From contig NW_020312160.1 of assembly GCF_002999335.1 (NCBI RefSeq), forward strand, positions 1 through 60,953: a stretch of DNA of 60,953 nt, written 5' to 3'. Below the pieces are notes generated by a model that was given only the letters and a program-made list of their open reading frames with translations, did no database searches and was not told the origin of the DNA. Made by a program: the position numbers and the translations under genes. Below, piece by piece: positions 57,701 through 60,953 of this stretch; position 1 is the stretch's first letter, and every line of letters begins with the position of its first letter. This DNA comes from Cyclospora cayetanensis. Its lineage: Eukaryota > Apicomplexa > Conoidasida > Eucoccidiorida > Eimeriidae.

Positions 57701-60473
57701 AGGGTCGCCCCCTGGTGGCTTCGGTGAACTTGCTGCAGAAAGTCTGCGAAGCACACAGCGGCAACAAAGAGGTAAGCGCAGCTCGCCTCTTTCGGAACCT
57801 GCTGCACATGCATGCGTATCCAAAGGGGGCAGACAGACAGCACGCTGCAAGCCAGACAATTGGTCATCCATTTTTCCCATTTTGAGCGATCCTCCATGGC
57901 TCCTGAGACGGCCTTTGTCGTGGGGAATGTGCATGCCGTGTTGCCACGTTCATGCTGCATCGCAGCAGTTCTCCAACCGTGTTTTTACGCATGCATGCAT
58001 GCACTCAAGGGGAGGGCAGCGCGGAGGCGGATGTTCTGCGCGGGGGCGTTGAGTAGACAGCCAAACAGACAGAGAGACAAACAGACAGAGAGACAAGCAG
58101 ACAGAGAGACAAGCAGACAGAGAGACAAACAGACAGAGAGACAAACAGACAGAGAGACAGAGAGAGACACAGACAAACAATAGAGAGAGAAAGAGAGAGA
58201 AACAGCCTGAGCAGCAGATGGCGTTGAGCGGGGTGCACCGTGCTGTGCGCGCGGAAACTTTGAAGAATCTGTGTGTTACCTCTCGTTTTGCATGGTGCTG
58301 CTGCTGCTTCTGCTGCTCTCACCGCTGCAGATCCGCATCCTTTGTCTGGATGTCTTGGGGGAGTGCGTGGGCAACTGTTTCGCGGCAGAAAGGCGCAGGC
58401 GTTCTAAGCGTCATTCCTCTGCAACACTTACTCCCGGAGATGATGGCAGCTGCACGGAGAAGAAAGGAGGCAGTGAGACTGCCGCTGATGACACCCCCTC
58501 TACTCACGATACGGAGGCTTGGTTGGTGCCGTTGGTAGTCTTCCTTATCGAGGGACTGGGAGCTTTTGAACCTCGTGCCTTCGCCTTCCACCAATTTCAC
58601 GCCGAGCGACTTCACGGCGTCTCGCAGAAGGATTTTGAAAGGACGAGGGTGTCACTCTCTCAGACGGGCAGGGCAGCAAAGATCCTCAAAGACATTGTGC
58701 GTTGCTGCCTGCTGTGAAATCGCTTTTTTTTCGAATGGCCAAATCCCCCTTCAGAGCCTTTCTCTCCCTGTTCGCGGCTGACGTCCAGGTGTCTCATCTC
58801 CCGCTTTTGCTGCTGAAGGAGCTCCCGCTGCATGCTTGGAAGCGGCACGCCAGCTTCCGCCGTTTTGCTGGAATGCTGCTGCGTCTGCCTCGCGCTGCTG
58901 CTTGTTTCCCCATGCGTCTGGTGCTGCATCGCTGTGGAAACTGCTGCTGCTGCTCCTGGAGGGTGTGCCTTTCTCCTCAGGCACGCCAAATGGATCTGAG
59001 TGCTGTGGGATCGCTGATACCGCCTTTGGTACAAAAGCTGCGGGGAAGCCTCGGCGTGGCGAGTCGATGCGGCGTTTGTTTCTTCGTGTCGTCGCTATTC
59101 GACGAGTGGGGAGCCAAGATTCCTGAGGTGTCTGTCCACGCTAAGCGCCTCCTAAAGGCTCTCGCACGGAGTCTGCTAGACCCCTCCCCCACCGTTAGGG
59201 GGGCAGCCATTGAAGCCTTCGCGGTTGTTTGCAAGTTTGCCAATTCGAAGGCCATGCAGGAGGTGCGTGCGAGGCATGTCTTGGTGTGCTCAATGGATGT
59301 TCAATGGGTTGTCTAAACGTGGCGACGAGCTGCTTCGCCCCTACTTCAACCTTGCGCAACTGACATCCTCTCCCCCCCACATATAGGCTTTAGACGCCTG
59401 GGGACTGTGTCTCAGCCTTCGTAAACTCTATGGACTCTTTTTGCGAGGCTGCGCCAACTCTTTGTCACCCTGCACGTGTGTTTGCATTTCTGCATTTGCA
59501 TTCTCGGCGCTGAGCTGTGCTGCCCTTTCCACTGGCTTCCACCGCGGCAAGGCAAAGCTCTTGCCCTCGCCACGCTCCTCAACACCCCCACCACACGACC
59601 GTCGCTCTAAGGAGGCTCTTCTGATGCGCTTGTCTAGCTTCTCTTCTCTGCCGCTTCCCTGGCCTCCTTCAGTGGTGCCTGCCCCCCCTGCTGACTGCCT
59701 GTGACTTCAGGTGCTAGAGAAGCAGTTGCTGCAACTGCCCTCCCCCGACTGTCTCGAAGTCTATGAGAGAGTGGAAACGCAGCTCAGCGTTGGCAACGCC
59801 CTCCTCCACGTTTCCAGGTCCAGCCACTCTATCTGCATCCTGCATCTCTCTCCCTACATCTTTGGCACACGCCTTCGCCGTCCTCCCTGCGCAGCCTGCG
59901 GAGAACAAGACGGAGCTTCTCTACTGCTGCCTAGACTCTTCCCCGTTCAACTTGCATGCCCCTTTTTGCTCCCCTCCGCTTCTTTTCCCCGAGGATCCAG
60001 ACGCCGCAAAGCAGCAGCGGCTCTCTTCTCCGGGTACATAGTTAGAGCCCCATTCTCACCCGACGCTTTTTTCACAGGAGTCGCGATGTTCGAACTGCTG
60101 CCTGCGATGCTTCAGGCGAGCCAGTGAGCTGTTCAACGCAGAACTGCGGGGGCACGTTGCAGCATCCGCCTTTTGCTTCCGCCACAGCAGCAGCGAGGCT
60201 GTAGCCGCGGTGTATAGGGACCTATGGACGGAAGTTGCTGCTTCGGACGCATTTGGAATTCCACGATACATGGCCTTCATCGTGGATAAGCTGCGCCTTC
60301 AGCTGGAGCTCTCCGTCAGGGAAGAGAGACTCACTGCTGCGCGAGCGATCTCTACCCTTGCGGCGCAAGTTGCCGCCACGTGGAAGGACGGCTTCCCCTC
60401 GTCAGTCCAGCGACGCACCCTATCCCCTTTCTGTGGCAGTCTTTCTGCGCCAGTTGACTTGAGAGCCTTCTAG
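48788..60473 (+). CDS. ECM29: ECM29 proteasome adaptor/scaffold (C-terminus not in window)
   Basis: HEAT-repeat scaffold that ties the 26S proteasome together and to membranes or motors. Proposed exons: 48788-49009, 49162-50415, 51181-52799, 52921-54705, 54775-56392, 56652-57015, 57554-57771, 58331-58696, 58981-59262, 59711-59809, 60078 to at least 60473; phases agree throughout. Family-like segments: VIAIVNSCLRR and EVPIPAEELVSLL (N-terminus), IKPFFEDLWLSAARCLDDIV then DEVRAAARLLGRTL, WLVPLVVFLIEGLGAFEPRA then ERTRVSLSQTGRAAKI, LVQKLRGSLGVASRCGVCFF, and YRDLWTEVAASDAFGIPRYM followed by ARAISTLAAQ. About 2740 codons are already present against about 1845 residues in human; the excess is Ala/Gln/Ser-rich inserts. 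The last roughly 300 residues of the family are missing. The frame stops at 60473, so a further splice (for example after 60401) is expected. The exon start at 56652 is uncertain: the better acceptor at 56737 does not keep the frame. Confidence 0.87.
50416..51180 (+). repeat. ACTAGT-containing minisatellite filling an ECM29 intron
   Basis: About 23 copies of ACTAGTGCTATTGCTGCT, separated by variable (ACTGCTGCT)n, from 50434 to about 51100. It is flanked by a consensus donor (GCG then GTAAGT) and an acceptor at 51179-51180 in matching phase, so it is called intronic. The intron is 765 bases, a multiple of three. Confidence 0.85.
57050..57340 (+). repeat. Second CTG-rich minisatellite in an ECM29 intron
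   Basis: Imperfect units of GCTTTTGCTGCTGCTAATA and CCGCTACTGCTGCTGC lie in the intron 57016-57553. Like the 50.4-kb repeat it reads open in more than one frame. Confidence 0.8.
58058..58200. repeat. AGACAAACAGACAGAG minisatellite in ECM29 intron
   Basis: Tandem 16-base units (AGAGAGACAAACAGAC with AGCAGAC variants), grading into GA repeats, inside the intron 57772-58330. Confidence 0.9.
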
Positions 60474-60517
60474 GAGGGATTGAAGGGGAAACGCGCATCG
60501 CTTAATCCGGGATAACT

Positions 60518-60953
<436 letters not shown>

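Noticed and set aside
57985..58180. Tandem 16-base units resembling a small CRISPR-like array
   Set aside because: The units are contiguous with no unique spacers; a simple minisatellite in a eukaryotic intron.

Overview
This window is nuclear DNA from an apicomplexan, most likely a coccidian of the genus Eimeria. The genes are eukaryotic and split by many short introns (down to about 69 bases). Nearly every protein carries long alanine, glutamine, serine or leucine runs encoded by CAG/CTG/GCA triplets, the homopolymeric amino-acid repeat pattern known from Eimeria. Introns and intergenic DNA are full of CT, GT, AT and CTG microsatellites, and GCATGC-type motifs are common. The genus is an inference; no species-specific marker is visible. 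No CRISPR array, bacterial operon, phage gene, insertion sequence or convincing tRNA/rRNA gene was found.

Layout from left to right: (1) the 3' two thirds of a UPF1 nonsense-mediated-decay helicase gene (+, 557-4016, 5' end outside the window); (2) a gene-poor gap; (3) a PRMT6-like type I protein arginine methyltransferase (+, 7325-8845); (4) a convergent ZGPAT-like CCCH/G-patch protein (-, 9459-12251); (5) a divergent PUF60/half-pint splicing factor with two RRMs and a C-terminal UHM (+, 13501-19259); (6) a long spacer; (7) a WD40-repeat protein not assigned to a family (+, 21690-26028); (8) a convergent giant glutamine-rich protein with an N-terminal C2-like domain (-, 26659-32617); (9) an island of about 10 kb without convincing genes and almost without triplet repeats, holding decayed, diverged repeat copies; (10) an alpha/beta serine hydrolase with an internal hydrophobic hairpin (+, 42874-44709); (11) a convergent DTW-domain protein, a probable tRNA aminocarboxypropyltransferase (-, 46574-47890); (12) a divergent ECM29 proteasome adaptor/scaffold gene (+, from 48788, C-terminus not reached by 60473).

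The genes are housekeeping genes and do not form one pathway. Three act on RNA (UPF1, the ZGPAT-like protein, PUF60), one modifies tRNA and one methylates arginines. Two divergent pairs (ZGPAT-like/PUF60 and DTW/ECM29) share intergenic promoter regions of about 1.25 kb and 0.9 kb. Exon coordinates were worked out by hand from GT-AG signals, reading phase and family conservation. Junctions flagged as uncertain should be treated as such.

The most unusual points are: low-complexity inserts placed inside functional folds (between the first two zinc ligands of the ZGPAT finger, and inside the PRMT barrel); a hydrolase whose core is interrupted by a transmembrane-like hairpin; an ECM29 intron made of about 23 copies of an ACTAGT-containing minisatellite that reads open in two frames; a probable GC-AG intron; a near-perfect 17-bp hairpin between genes; and the repeat island at 33-42.8 kb.
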